From contig WBMV01007804.1 in assembly GCA_013396655.1 (NCBI GenBank), forward strand, positions 873,291 through 937,290: DNA of 64,000 nucleotides, read 5' to 3'. This stretch comes from Campylorhamphus procurvoides (taxonomy: Eukaryota; Chordata; Aves; Passeriformes; Dendrocolaptidae). Shown here piece after piece: positions 39,056 through 52,300 of this stretch. A program made the translations under genes and the position numbers. Position 1 is the first letter of the stretch; every line of letters begins with the position of its first letter. Under the pieces are notes generated by a model, which had not been told where the DNA came from, made no database searches, and worked only from the letters and a program-made list of their open reading frames with translations.

Positions 39056-42000
39056 TGTTCCAGAGCAGTTTACCTCCACTTAAAATTTCTTTATACATAA
39101 AGAAACCATTTAGCTTCTTGAGGAAACTGTTTGATAGCAGAAGCCAGGTTATTCACATGCAAAATCCTGTGTCAAAGAAGCAGATATTCAAACCTTTTCC
39201 CTTTAGAGATTAGTATCTCTTAGTACACCCACGGATAGACATAAGTAGTATAGAAACATGTTTTGGTTTCCTCTGTCTCACAGGCCTTTTTCCATATTTA
39301 TTGTATATTCATTTTTACAAATGAATACACAAAGTCTTTCCCCTCTTGTGAGAAGACAAAAGCTGCACCTCAGGCACTTCTGGGTTTTTTAAATGCTTTC
39401 CTGCTTATCATTCAAGCGGAATGCACAGTCAGGCAGGTTACTTTATAAATGCTCTATTTTAAAAGACACTGTATAAGACCCAGCACAGTCTGCACCACAA
39501 CTGGGTGTAGGAAAACTACTTGGAATAAACTCTATTATCCTCTATTAACTCTACTATTAAATCTTCTCCTTGTAGTTTGGTGGATATTGGTTAATACAAT
39601 GCTTGGTAAAAAAAGCAAGACATTATTCTCAAGCTTCACTAATATCTACAAGTAACTTAAAAATGAGGATTTCCTATCCACGCAAAAATGCTTGTATTTA
39701 CTATGAGAATCTACAACATCAATCATAGAGATCTGAAGTCTACGACACACTGCATTCCTGTGCTTTAAAAATCCTCTTGGCATGAAAACAAAGTATTTAC
39801 TAAGGTAATTATTTTAACATTAATCATTGCCCTTTGCCTTTGAGCTCACATGAAATGACAGGATGTACTTTCACTTCAGAAATTCCTTCCAGACACAAAC
39901 CCACAAGTCAAGATGCACAACAGAGCTATGGCACAGTTGAACCTGATTTCAGGAATAAGACAACACATGCCATTTAATACTCCAGAGAAAACATTACATC
40001 ACTATAAAAAGAAATTGACTGCTAATCATGTAATACTAACTGCATTAATTTGATTTTTAATCCCATTATATTTCAGTAGTTTGTTTTCTTACACCGATGC
40101 ATACCAAAACCGTACTACAACATCTGTCCAGATTGGAAAGTTCAAATGAATGTCTTAGTCTACCACTAGGAGATGAAAAGTCTCTTCTTGATAAGAATTT
40201 CACTATTTCTTTGCCAGCTAATAAGCACTTGAAAGAAAAAGGAAATGAGTATTAAATCATATTTCATGTTTTTATCTGATCTTCTCTCATCACCTAACTT
40301 TTCATCATTTGCTTTGTTACTGCTCTCTGAACTTCCGAATAGATCCAGACTGGTGAATTACAACATATTTTTCAAATGCAAGATGTTGGTAACATCAGAG
40401 TTGCCTCCTGAGTGAGAAATGCCTTCATCCAGACAAGTTTGTTCCAGCTTCATTCAAAACCCAAAATAAATAAATGTCATGGAAGAAAGATTAGTTGTAT
40501 GAATCTATAGCTATGTAATCAGTCGTTTGCAGTTTCCACATACAAGAGATGAAGGGGAAAAAGAAGCTGCTAGTAAAATCCATTAAAATTGAAGTAAACA
40601 TTGTTCTCTTGTTTCAAGTTCATTCCCCTTTGCTTCCCAAAATCCCATTAAGCTGAGCACAAATTATAAGAATTTTCTTTGAGCCGGACAACAAGTTCAA
40701 AAGGTCTGCTCTGAAGTTAAATTTTTGTGGGTATATTCTCCCACAGAAGATAAAATTTCATGGAAAAAAACCCTCTGTATTTCTTGGATAACTGTTCAAC
40801 TTTAGAGAAGCTTAAAGAAGTTTCAGGACAATTTTGTTCTTTCTTTTGATGAATCTGTATTTTATTCTCATAATGACCTACAAATTGTAGCTGCAATAAT
40901 GAAATGCAAAGGGGCTATGAATAGCACATAAAACCAAAATACTTTGATTCCACAACTAATGCAAAATGCTGCTTGCAAAGATGTCTCTTGCTGAGCTTGA
41001 AAGGGTTCCTTCACAATTATATAAATTTGAGTTTCAAAATCTGTATACTTGATAAGAAAGTTTTATAGCAAACAAGTATAAATTTTGCTAATTTGCAACC
41101 TCATAAACATCCCTTGAAAGAAAAAAATAATCGAATTAATACATACGTAGGGAAAGGCACTCTGTCCACAGGACACCTGGAAAACAATTCTTCTGAATGT
41201 GACAGAGCTGGTGTTAAAATCAAACACCAGACTTGGAAGCTGAAACGTTTTTCTAGTGTTTCTGCACTGATAGCCAAACCTAGGTCTTGTTGTCACACAA
41301 CACACAAAATCTGTGCCAAAATACTGTGTTATAAAGGCTGAGTTCAGTGAGCCCTTGCAGAGTGTTACAGGATACAATTCATTTCAGTAAACTCAGCACA
41401 TACAGAGGCTGAGACAGAAAATGTCAAATGACTGAGGTGGTGGGGCTTATTAAATTTTTCTTCTTTTAATGTATTTACCAAGAAATCAGGTGGTAAATAC
41501 TTTCAACATCTTTCTTATTAACAACTTCTTAGCAACAGTTCACACAGGAATATCTCTGATCACCTGTTCTGACAGCAGAGCAGCTCATTTTAGTAACACG
41601 GGTGTTCAGTATTATATTTAGGTTCGTTTTAAGTCTCAATATCAAACTTACCACTATTTCGGAATGAAATATGATGCACTTTTAAGCTTATATGGACTTC
41701 ATTAAAAGCATTGACTTATGTAACTGATGTTTTTAACTAAAGATGATAAATTCTTCAGTAAATTACATACAGCTGAGTTTCACAAGGCTTTCTGGCATCT
41801 TAAAAGAGAATTCCACAACCACATCTCTTACACATGAGCTCTTTCAGCTCTATTCTCAGCTTTGGCATGATGACACAAGCAGCTTTCCTGGATTTGGTCT
41901 ACTGGAAGTAATATCTCAAGATGTCTCTCTGAAACACTACATCACATATACATAAGAATTTTTCCTTTTCTATATAAAGCTACATTCTCCAGAAATGTGT

Positions 42001-44755
42001 AGCAATTTAAAATCTGTTTGCCATTATGTTTTTACATCTTATCTATCAGCTGACCTATTCAAGTGGAAAGAACATTTTTCAAAGAAAACAAAGAAAAAGC
42101 ATATATCTGAGTCTAGACAACCACAAGAGAAAAACTATATATGCAAAGTTCAAAAGATGAGCAATTTTTCTCTTATTTACATAATATCATTCACATTCTT
42201 GTTTCTGTTCATAGTTTTATCTGTGCTACTTATCTTCAGCATGTCTACTGTGTAATGTTTTACTCTTCCTAAACCAAGACGCATATTTCTCTAGTTTTTG
42301 TTCTTTTGTAGTTATTCTTGCATCTCACTTGAAAATATTGTCTTGATTTACAGCTTTTCTTTTCATCACACAAGTTATTTTTGCCTTCTTTAACTTTCTT
42401 CTTTAATATTTTCCTTGTTGATCTATGCCCTAGTGCCTTCAATACTGAGATCAAATTACACAGATGTTGAATATTTCTCATGAAAAGCAACCTTGAACAA
42501 TCAGGAACAAAAAGAGAAGAACACATGAATCTTCTGAACTTATTAATACACATAATACAGCTGAAGGCATCAGAAACCGATTTAATACCCAAATCAGGAC
42601 AAGGACATAAAAACTCTACAGAAAGACAGTGTTAATTATCTGCAGTGTTTGTTTTACCTCTGTCACTACCTCTGCTGTCACAGTTTATCTGAATAGTTGT
42701 GTCTGGAGTCTAGAAGTCTCCTTCTTCCCATGAGTTTGCTGCTCTCGGGGTGCCTGCAGCAAACCTAAAGAGAACCTAAAGAAAGGGGCACATCCCACCC
42801 GAGAGGCATTATCATTACACAACCTTCTCCAGTGGATGTGTTCTCCTCACCTCATCTCTTCATTTGAAGGCCTCATGACAGAAGACTTGGCAATTAAATG
42901 ACATGACACAGCATGAAAGGACAGGCAGAACCAAAGGATCCACAAAGCGCTTTTACTACATCAGCTGATAAGAGAGTCCTTATTAAGCTATTGCAATCTC
43001 CTGATAAGTCTGTCCTTTTTTAGTCTCTCTCTCTTGAAATGCCCCCAGTTAGATTGAATAGTCATCTCAGAGTTTGTGTGTTCCCATTTATATTGTCATT
43101 TCCTTACTAAATATAGGGACACTCCATGTTGAAGATACAACAGTTTGTGCTCACGGTCTTCAATAACTAAAATGGAGAAAGAAGGTTTATATCTCATGTT
43201 CACAGCTTATAAAAGCAGACTGTGTGTTGGCCTTTAATATACGACCATAATGATTCATTCAGAAAAGTGTATCAGACAATGTGCCAGAACCTATAAAACC
43301 GCCACTGCTGCCCAGAATGTTAGTGTTGTTTTCCAAATTCAAATATATCTGTATTATAGGGTCTCTGAGAGTAAGAGCAGGGCTGAACCGACCACCTTTC
43401 AAAGCTACAGATGTGCCTGATGACAAGCTCTACCTACATGGATACTGCCAACTCTCTACCTATCCTCAGAGTAGACAGAATGCCCCTACATCCATTATTT
43501 TCTTAATAAATTTGCTTATCTTCTAAAAAGAGTCATTAGCTCTAGAAACACATTCCATATGGCAAGAGAACAGCCTGACAAAGGAACTGTAAAGTGTAAG
43601 GCAAATTTTTGACTTTTCCTAAAATTCAACCTACTAGGGCCTTTGCTTTTTACTTTATGTCTATTCCCAGAATTGCCATTAAAAGCAATCCAGTGATTAC
43701 ATACATGAAAATGTTTACTTCTGCTACGAAACTGACCATCTCAGGCATCCAATCTGAATACATACTCGCAATGACCAATGTGATTGATTTTTCTACTTCA
43801 AAAATTGTACAAGTTGACATCACTGCAGAGCTGGTCAGCTGATAAGACGTTCTTTAACTCTATTTAGCATCAACAAAAGCAGAATATTTTTCAGTTTTTG
43901 ATGCAACACAAAAGACATGAAACAACACATCAAATATAAGTTTCAGTGTAAGAAACGTTGAAGCTCAGCAGCTCTTTTGTGCTACAAGATCTATAGATGT
44001 TTTCAAATCCTTATTCAATCACTGTCACAAGGCACAAATCCCTTTTATTAACTGGTAAAGCCAGAGTTAAAACTGCTGAGATCCCATCTGGAAAGTATCT
44101 CAATTCTCCTCTCAAACTAACTTTCCAGTCAGCCAAAGCTCTTTGCAACACTCTTAAACTCACTCTGAATTGCAGTTACATATGCGCTCATTAAGCTGCT
44201 TCTTTATATTAATGGGAGGAATTGTAGTAAAAATATCTTCTTGTAGAGTTATCACTTTATAAAACAAATATAATGAATTTAAAATTAACTACTTAGAAAA
44301 ACATGCTACTCTGACAACTTGCTGACTGTGTACTCAGTGCAGAGCTGCAGACACGAGCACTAGCTGAATCAATCTGAATAAGCAGTGAGATCTCGGCCCA
44401 CCTCCCAAATCTCTCCATATGTAAAAATTAAATTGATGAAATACTACAGAGAAAGGGTGGAGGACAAACTCTTTTGCATTAGAGAAAATGCAAGACATTT
44501 CAAGGGAAATGCGTATAACGTTTCAAAATTATTTAAAACAAAATACAGATCAGCATCACTAAACATAGAAGTTTACTAAAAGAGAAAAATTCTGAAAGTA
44601 TTCAAATGGGAAAAGGAATACTAGACTTAATGAAAATTCAAACAGGCTCTGAGGAACCACTTGCAAATGTGCAGAGGGTGAAAAGGGGAGAGAGAGATGC
44701 TAGATCTCAAGTCTAATACAGCTTACTTTTCAAACTTCAGAATCAGGAAGCTTTT

Positions 44756-44814
44756 CACACACACACACCCCCTCCAAAACCCCCCAGTTTAAATTTAAAT
44801 AAATAAATAAAAAT
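44756..44814. repeat. CA repeat plus (AAAT)n at a CR1 3' end
   Basis: A short CA run (cacacacacacac), a C-rich stretch, the 12-base palindrome TTTAAATTTAAA (44788-44799) and about four AAAT units lead directly into the 3' end of the CR1 copy at 44815. The AT-rich tract may be the old target site of the LINE insertion. Confidence 0.8.
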
Positions 44815-44995
44815 CAGAATCACAGAACGACTTGGGCTGGAAGGGACCTTAAAGATCATCTCAATTCCAACCTCCCTGGCATGGGAAGGGACATGCCTCA
44901 CTACATCACATTGTTCAGACCTCCATCCAACCTTGAACACTTCCAGGGATGGGGCATTCACAATTTGTTGGGTAAGCTGTGCCAATGCCTCACAG
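44815..44995 (-). mobile_element. CR1 LINE 3' fragment, short
   Basis: From the left: cagaatcacagaacgacttgggctggaagggaccttaaagatcatc, then ttgaacacttccagggatggggc and gccaatgcctcac, where similarity ends. It is the reverse complement of the CR1 3' end. About 180 bases are left, so the copy was heavily 5'-truncated or later cut. It sits in inverted orientation to the copy at 45903, about 0.9 kb away. Confidence 0.95.
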
Positions 44996-45902
44996 GCGAG
45001 AGGGTAAGGTCACTGCAGAAAGCTCAGCTACATTACTTATTCATACTTCTTCTCATAGTTAAGGAAGTCCTTATGACACCCTTGTTCATCTGATTGACTC
45101 AAGGCAGATTGTCCAATGAATCAAAGTATTGATGGAACACAGTGATGCAGCCAGATAGTGTCTTGTAACCACAGAGCTCATCTATTGTCCAAGGTATCCA
45201 AACTGCCTCAGTTGCACAGAACTGGAAGGTCCCTGACTCTATGTCAAGTTTTACAGAGTTCCAGGATCAGCTAGAGGACTACAGACAGGTGAGCCCCACA
45301 GTTTGTACCAGGCAAAGCATAAGAATTACTCTAAATGACTGAATTAACAGGTATGAAATCTGTTGCAACAGGGAAGAGACACCACAGCTTTTGAAAACAA
45401 ACACCTTAGCTCAGAGGGCTATTAGACTTACAGTAGTAAAACTAACCATGACAAAACCCCCACAAGCCAGAGAACAAAAAAACCCACAAAAAACCCGCAA
45501 ACAGGTCTCTGCTCACAGAGAACCTGTTTTTTTCTAAAAGCATCCAATAAGGTCACTCATCAAAGCTGCTGAAACAAACTCAGCTGCCAGGGTGTAAGAG
45601 GGAGGGCTCTCACATGGATGGTAACAGGCTCACAAGAACATAAGGACACACATTCACAAGATCTGCAAGGGCTTGAGCTCACATAAATTCCTCATCCTGA
45701 TTTCAAAGAGGGAATGAATGCAGAAGCTAAACTTTACCAGTACTCTCAGGACCCAGGATGCTACTCAGGATGACAACAAGGGCCCAGCTGAAGAATCACA
45801 GAGGGACTACACGAGATTAGGAACACAAGCAGTAAAATAGCAAGTGACATTTAACAGTGGTAACATATGATGATACAAATGAAAAAACAATCTGTATTTT
45901 AC
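44996..45902. other. Unassigned spacer between two opposed CR1 fragments
   Basis: About 900 bases with moderate GC. Phrases such as aactggaaggtccctgactc and gagttccaggatcagctagaggac at 45218-45283, and the following stretch to 45800, have the look of old transposon sequence but match nothing I can name. No open frame of note. Confidence 0.4.
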
Positions 45903-46190
45903 ACAAGAGCATGTAATGACAGGACAAGGGGGAATGGCTTCAAGCTGACAGAGTTGGTTTAGATTAGATATTAGGAAAAGAATCTTTACTGGTGAGGGAG
46001 GTGAGGCACTGGCAAAGGTTGCCCAGAGAACTTGTGGATGCCCCATCCCTGGAATTTTTCAAGGCCAGGTTGGATGGGGCTTTGAGAAAAGTGGTCTAGT
46101 GAAAGCTGTCCCTTTCCACAGCAGGGGGGTGGAAAAAGATGATTTGTAAAGCCCCTTCCAATCCAAACCATTCTATGATCCTATGATATT
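45903..46190 (+). mobile_element. CR1 LINE 3' fragment with tail repeat
   Basis: Ordered CR1 landmarks: atgtaatgacaggacaaggggg, attagatattaggaaaagaatc, gaggtgaggcactggc, gttgcccagagaacttgtggatgccccatccctgg, gtggtctagtgaaagctgtccc and a closing ccattctatgatcctatgat, i.e. two tail units in bird-type form. This is one of the better preserved copies. It is antisense to PLEKHA5. Confidence 0.97.
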
Positions 46191-48959
46191 CACTAATGGG
46201 CTTTGAGATGACCATTTCTACTACGGAATAAAAGCCTAGTATTCTAATAAACACCTTTGCACAGATTGGTCATCTCTTAGGGAACTGACAAAGTTTTGTG
46301 TGCAGAACAATCTTTACACACATACAGAACAGCACAGAGCTCTGTTTAGCTTTTAAATCAGCTCATGGAGAGTCTGCATGGGTTCAGGGATGAACACAGA
46401 AACCCATGAGGTGCAGATAAATACAAAGCGATGAGCTCTGCCTCTGGAAGTTACTGAACCACAGAGTGCTTTGGCCAGAATTCTTGTGTAGGTTCTCAAA
46501 AGGAAAACAAAACACAAACAAAACCTCTGGCTATCTCAGTTTCTGGCAAAGGATGCAAAACCCAGCAAATACACTCTTCAAGAAACCTTGAAGACAGGAC
46601 TTCCCAAACTTTTGGAGACAATTTCTCCTGCATTTGGCTGTTTTTCTGAGGTAAAGCAAAGTTCAATAGGAATGACATTACGGTGCCAATTTATTAGAAA
46701 TCTAGGGTTTTTTTTCTCAAACTTACAAATGTTTTCAAACAGTTTTTTCTATTCCTCTGTCTTCTTCACCTTTTCAACAAGACAGGGAATGATCCACCAA
46801 CTTGTGGCAGAGTTGACTTTCACTTCTAATTACACTGGCTTGTCAAATATGAACATCTCCCTCCAGCAGGCCAGAGCTTACCGACTGTTCCCTATTTCCC
46901 TGGAAATTGACGTAGCATGGATTGTGGAAGAGCGAGTACAGTAATTCTCAAGCCACAGACACTGAAAGATTATTAAACCAGTGAACAGGATAATTAAACT
47001 CTGAATGATCCACAGCTAATTTGCAGTTGAACTTTCCCACAAAACACAGGTCTGTAATTATAATTTTCAGTCAGATACTTGATATGAGAGTCCTTATTGG
47101 GGGTTTTTCACAGAGAGATGCCTGAAATAGGGATACTTGGACAACAAAATTCACAAGCTAGAGCGTAGCTGTTTAATTTTATTCTCATCTGAATCACCAG
47201 ATCCAGCACAGTGCAGGATTAGCCACTAATTTCACAGGCTTTCCTTCTGTACAAGCTGCCACCAGTTCAGCAGAGTTCTCCTCACCCAGCGCTCCACTGC
47301 CAGACACCAACCACTGAAAGCTGCTGGAAGCAAATCTAATCAGAGTGACAGCTAAAATAAAACCAGCACAGAAGAAAATCATTACATTATGGCTTTCCCT
47401 TCTGTTAAAGTAGATTTAAAAGTAGCTTTATATTCCTTAGTATGAAAAAGCCTACATACATCAATAAAAACTAGAGGGAGCAACACTCAAAATGCTTTTT
47501 TAATTGACTTGTTTTCAGGACAATAGCCCAGGGATAAAGTTTCATTATTAGTCCAATATTTCAAGTCCTTCAAAAAGTGTAAAATTTACACTCAGGATAC
47601 CATTCAAACATGGCTCCCAGGAAATAAACCAAAAGCAAAACCACAAGAACATCAACAATTAAATTGGATTTACACGGCTAATAAAAATCTCTTCAGTTTT
47701 GAATCCTACAGTCACATTTTAGTTACACTGAGAATATTTTGCAAGCTATTATTTTCTGAAAACATCCATCTTAATTTTAAAGATGTACTCACACTGACAT
47801 GGAATAGTATGTATTTCTAGTGTCTTTAAGAACAGGAAAGTAAACACTGGAGATTTCGCTTCCTCTAAGTAAAAGACTCATTATCATCCAAAACACTTAA
47901 AAAAACCCCAAAAAAACACAGGAGATCTGAGAGATAAAGCGTATGGTATATTACACACAGAAACCAAACTACAAAAACCCAGTTAGTCCAAAAAGAAAAG
48001 AGAAAAATTAATGAGCAAGTTAGCCAATATGTGTGGCTTCAGTGCAAGCCAGAGGCAACTCATTCACAGCTTTATTTCTCTTTCAAGCAGCCTCTGAAGG
48101 GCTTTTTTTAAGGCTAAGGCATTACTTAGAAACACACACACCCAGTGAAATACAAACAAGCATAAAGGAGTATTGAAAGTGAAAATTACTAAAAAAATTT
48201 GTTTTGGCATCCTACTTGAAAACCAGAAAAGTAAGAGAAAGAATAAATGCTTTATTCTTCACTGATTATTATATGAGAATGTGATTACTTTAATCCTCCA
48301 CTGAGGAGAAGAACAAATAAAAATTTGCCTGTGTTTCAACACTGCTGCTGATTTTGCACCTTTTATGCCATGTGTGACTCACGATTTCAAAGTAAACTGC
48401 TAAAACTATTGCATAACTTCAAATAAAATAAGCAAAGATGACAAACTGTTTTTGGTCTTCACTTGAAATGATGAAAAATATAAAAAAAGCCTGAATTACT
48501 TGCAGGAATGCTTGAGAAAACAGAATATTGGCACGGTATAGTGTAAGTCCAGAGTGTGCAAACAGCGTAAGTGGACAAATCCTGAAAATGTGTTTATTCC
48601 AACTTGTCTACAAGTTCCTCTGCCCAATAGCAGCTCTGTCTACTACAAGGCACTATACACAAAGAAGTTTATAACTGCAATATGCAGTTTTACAGCAAGA
48701 GATTTTGTAGACAGCTCACATTTTTTTGACACACAGAACTCAACCACACACAGAGCAAACCCTTCTGGACCATCCCTATGTGGTGTCCAGCTACAAAGTA
48801 CTCAGCAAACCATCTGCAGACAAACAGAAGTTTAACATTTTTATCATATGAATTCCTCCATCTAAAAAAACCTCAGCAGTCTGGAGTGCTTTTAAAAAAT
48901 TTATGCAGCGCTGCAGATTTCCATGTAATATCCTGTTCTGCACTTCAGACAAATTAAAT

Positions 48960-49330
48960 TATATTTGAAAACCCTTGAAATAATGATCTAATTTACTCTG
49001 TATATAAACAGGTAGCATTGTAGAGTAATTATAAAACAACATTAATTATGGATTAATATTCTTTAGTGGTAAGGCCTTAGATATTACAGTATGACCAGAG
49101 TGCCTTACTGTGCTCTCAGCGCAGAGAGCCACTCTGCATTCTGCCACTAGAGGAAAGTAGGACTTTGCTTTATTTCCTTAACAAAGGGTATCTTACAGGT
49201 GTTTACATCTCAAATCTTGTATTTGCAAGGACTAATGAGACAGCAGCGTGAGATAACCCCCAACTATTAATCGAGGATTATTAATTGAGTATTAATGGAC
49301 TTTTAATTTGTCCACCTAGAGGAAGGTGTA
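48960..49330. promoter_or_regulatory. Candidate conserved non-coding element rich in homeodomain cores
   Basis: Two clusters of ATTA/TAAT cores flank a more GC-balanced middle. The first (about 49040-49065) reads ttaattatggattaatatt. The second (49265-49310) reads attaatcgaggattattaa, then ttgagtattaatgg and ttttaatttg, and includes two GGATTA-type OTX/bicoid words. The middle contains CCACTAGAGG (49144-49153), the left half of a CTCF site, but the right half is AAA and not GGC, so CTCF binding is doubtful. The density of such words is higher than in nearby intron. Conservation was not tested. Confidence 0.3.
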
Positions 49331-52300
49331 TACTTGCAGCTTCTGGCTCACTGGAAGTCACAACACAGCCCAGCAGGAAATTCTGGGATGTACTTGGTTG
49401 CACAGCAGTGCCTGAAGATTCATTGCCATCTTTCCCCTATTCTGAATAATCCACTCACATGTTAAAGCAAACAAACAAAACACAGCCTGCCTTCAAAACA
49501 CTCCCCACTCAAACAACAGGGTCTGAAATTCAGTCGCTTGTTTAGAACTACAAGTTTGATAGACAAAAAAAGTGCTTTTCAGAAAGTAATTTTCAATTAA
49601 TGTGCTCATGCACTAAAATCCTGATCCCTCTCTCCAATACAAGGTGTGTTCAAACTTGTTTCTTTAAGATTAAACTAGCCCAGGTAAGACACTCCCAGGG
49701 TTTCAGACTGAAACATCAAAATATTCTACAAGCAGTATTAAAAAATTAATATCTGCTCCATGTTTCAAAAAATTTGTTCTTTGTGGGAACCTGCTGGCTC
49801 TGTGGGTCTCTTGAGAGAGAAAAAGGGAGTTTTGGCCTTGGCTAGATTCTGTGTGCTCGTAAAGATAAGCACCTGCAGAAGCTGTGGGAACCCACAGGAC
49901 AAGTACAGAGACAGTAGTTTGTCGCTAATAGCCAATGAGTGATTGTTTATGTGTGTCTGCACCAGTAGTGTTAATGCACATACACTTAGAGAATACTATA
50001 ATTGTAGAAACTTCATTAATAAAGTGAGCTTTGTAGTTAATCCATATTGGATCGTCTGCATTCTTCATAAGCCCGGGACCTCCTACAGTTCTTAAATAAA
50101 TGTATTTAACACAAACACACATACTACCAATTCTTGAAAGTAAGTTTCTGATATGTTAAGTATTACTGAGTGTATTACTGTCAACAAACACAGAAGTGGC
50201 AGGGTTGGTTTGTTTTTTGTTGGCTCTTTTTGTTTGGTTAGGTTTCTTTTAATATTTTTTATAGGCTAATATTAGGAAAAATCCTTCACCCACCTACCCC
50301 TGGATTTTAGAATTGCTATTTCCTTTAGCCTTTATAAGGGGAGGTAAAAAAAATAAATCAATCTCCATAAGCAACAATCTAGTTATTCCACTGGCAATCA
50401 ATGTAAATAAGAATCACCCAGAGAGCTCATACAGGAAAAAAAGAGCTATCAAAAACATACAGAAAGACAAGTATCTGAATTACAGGCATACAGATATTTT
50501 GGTGCCATTCTTGTATGATCCACTGAAATTACAACATCACATTTCAAACTCCATGTACAAAAGAACATAAAGCTGGCTTGTTTTTCTTAGATACAGAGGC
50601 ATTTGATTCTTTAATGCTACATTGTGGCATATTACTTTTTTTCCTTTTCTTTTTAATCACTTCAGACAAACCAGTTCAGATTTTTGTGTGCTTGAGAAAT
50701 GACTTGTGCAAGTTGACTGACAGGCACTTGAATTTCCTGTTGAGTGCAAAGACAGAAGCTACCTTTGATGATTATCAAATTTATTCCTTCTGGATATGAA
50801 TTTTAAAACCTACATTTTTATTTTAAAGACAAGATCTAGCATTTCTGCTCTTTTAAGGCTTGGCAAGAGACACTCAAGACTAAAGTCTCAGCATTTATGT
50901 TTGCCTGTAATGTGCATTTTCTCCAAAGTTTTCAATTTCATTAACACAATAGCAACATTAACCCTCAGACATTTCACCCAAGTTTTAAAGTTTAGAAGCA
51001 ACTTTAGAAACATGAAGTGACTACTACACTGGTCTCCTCTCACAGAAATTTGCTAATTCCAAACAATGTACAGATCGTTTGCAACTCTTCATGCATGAAA
51101 GTAGGTTAGTGTGGCAACAGGTCTGTTCTGAAAATCACCCCCCAATTCCTCTTCACTCCTGAAAACATGAAGAAATTCTATTCAGATGTCAACTCCCCTC
51201 CCCAGAATCGTTACCAGCATCCCAGGACAATTCATATTTAAATAATTCACATAAGCACAAGCTAAAGAGTTGGAAAAACTGACTCTTTGCAGATTTATTC
51301 ACAAGGGTAAGTATAATGTAATAATTAATTGTATGAAGCACATCTGAGAATAATTACACATAAGCTTGTCCTCTTTGGCACTGCAGCACTTGGCAGGGCT
51401 ACGGCAACCTCAAGTCACATCACCTGGAAAATCTTATTCCTCTGCCAAGGAGTCAAATATATCCCCCATTAATATTTTAATGTGGAACATACATAAGTTA
51501 TTCACAGAAGTATGTCCAAGAAGTAATTTGATCTGCAGTGTAAGTTAATACAGAAAAGCAACTTAAAAAAAGACACTTCTCACCAAACAAAAAATTAAAT
51601 CCCATCCAAAGAGTTAACGCATCCTGAACAGAAAAAGTTTGTAACGTAAGACAGTTTGCATTTATTAAAACGAGCCTCTGTGTTCTTCCTGGCTTGAACA
51701 GCCAGAGCAGGAAGGCTGCCACAGAAATAGGTCTCACCCCAACCACATGCTTTTTAAGTGGAATGGACACAAGGTAAATGAATTCAGAAAAGAATCAGTC
51801 TCACATTTGTCTGTCTATGTCTTTATCTAAAGTTTCAAAGAAACTGAAAAAGGACTGCTGTGGTTTATCCTCAGAAATCCTTTACATAATTTTTTATACA
51901 AATAACAGAATTTGCCTTCAGAGTGTGGAAAATAAACATATTAAGTTTCCAGGAGTAAAATACCTCTGGGCTATCTACTCAGGATTGGGACAGAGAGGAG
52001 GGAGAAGGAAACAGAGGGCAAAAATGGATTAAACAGCCACAAATTTCTACTCCTAGCAATAAAAGAATTATGCTACATATGAAATCTTTCATCATTAGAA
52101 AAGTCACTCTCTTTCCTCTTGTGACTCAATGACTTGATTTAGTCATACCAAGATAGTCCTAAGCCATCAGTGACCTTTGCCTTCAGGACACATAAGGATT
52201 TGGTCAGTTCCAGTAGATTTATAGCCCAAAGAAGTGAGCTAGAGATGTTCATCAGGAAAGTGACACACTATTGAACATCTGCAGCACAGGTATTATAAAG

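Larger units (their letters stand above)
28813..44755. other. Repeat-poor intron stretch
   Basis: About 16 kb in which I recognise no transposon. It holds small simple repeats, a (TG)12 tract at 35787-35810, a G-rich tract at 37438-37470, a 26-base tandem duplication at 39004-39055 and a candidate conserved block at 34921-35180. Open frames are short, AT-driven and have no recognisable similarity. Confidence 0.55.

Noticed and set aside
46588..46944. 118-codon plus-strand frame
   Set aside because: No family resemblance; composition follows local T-rich DNA.
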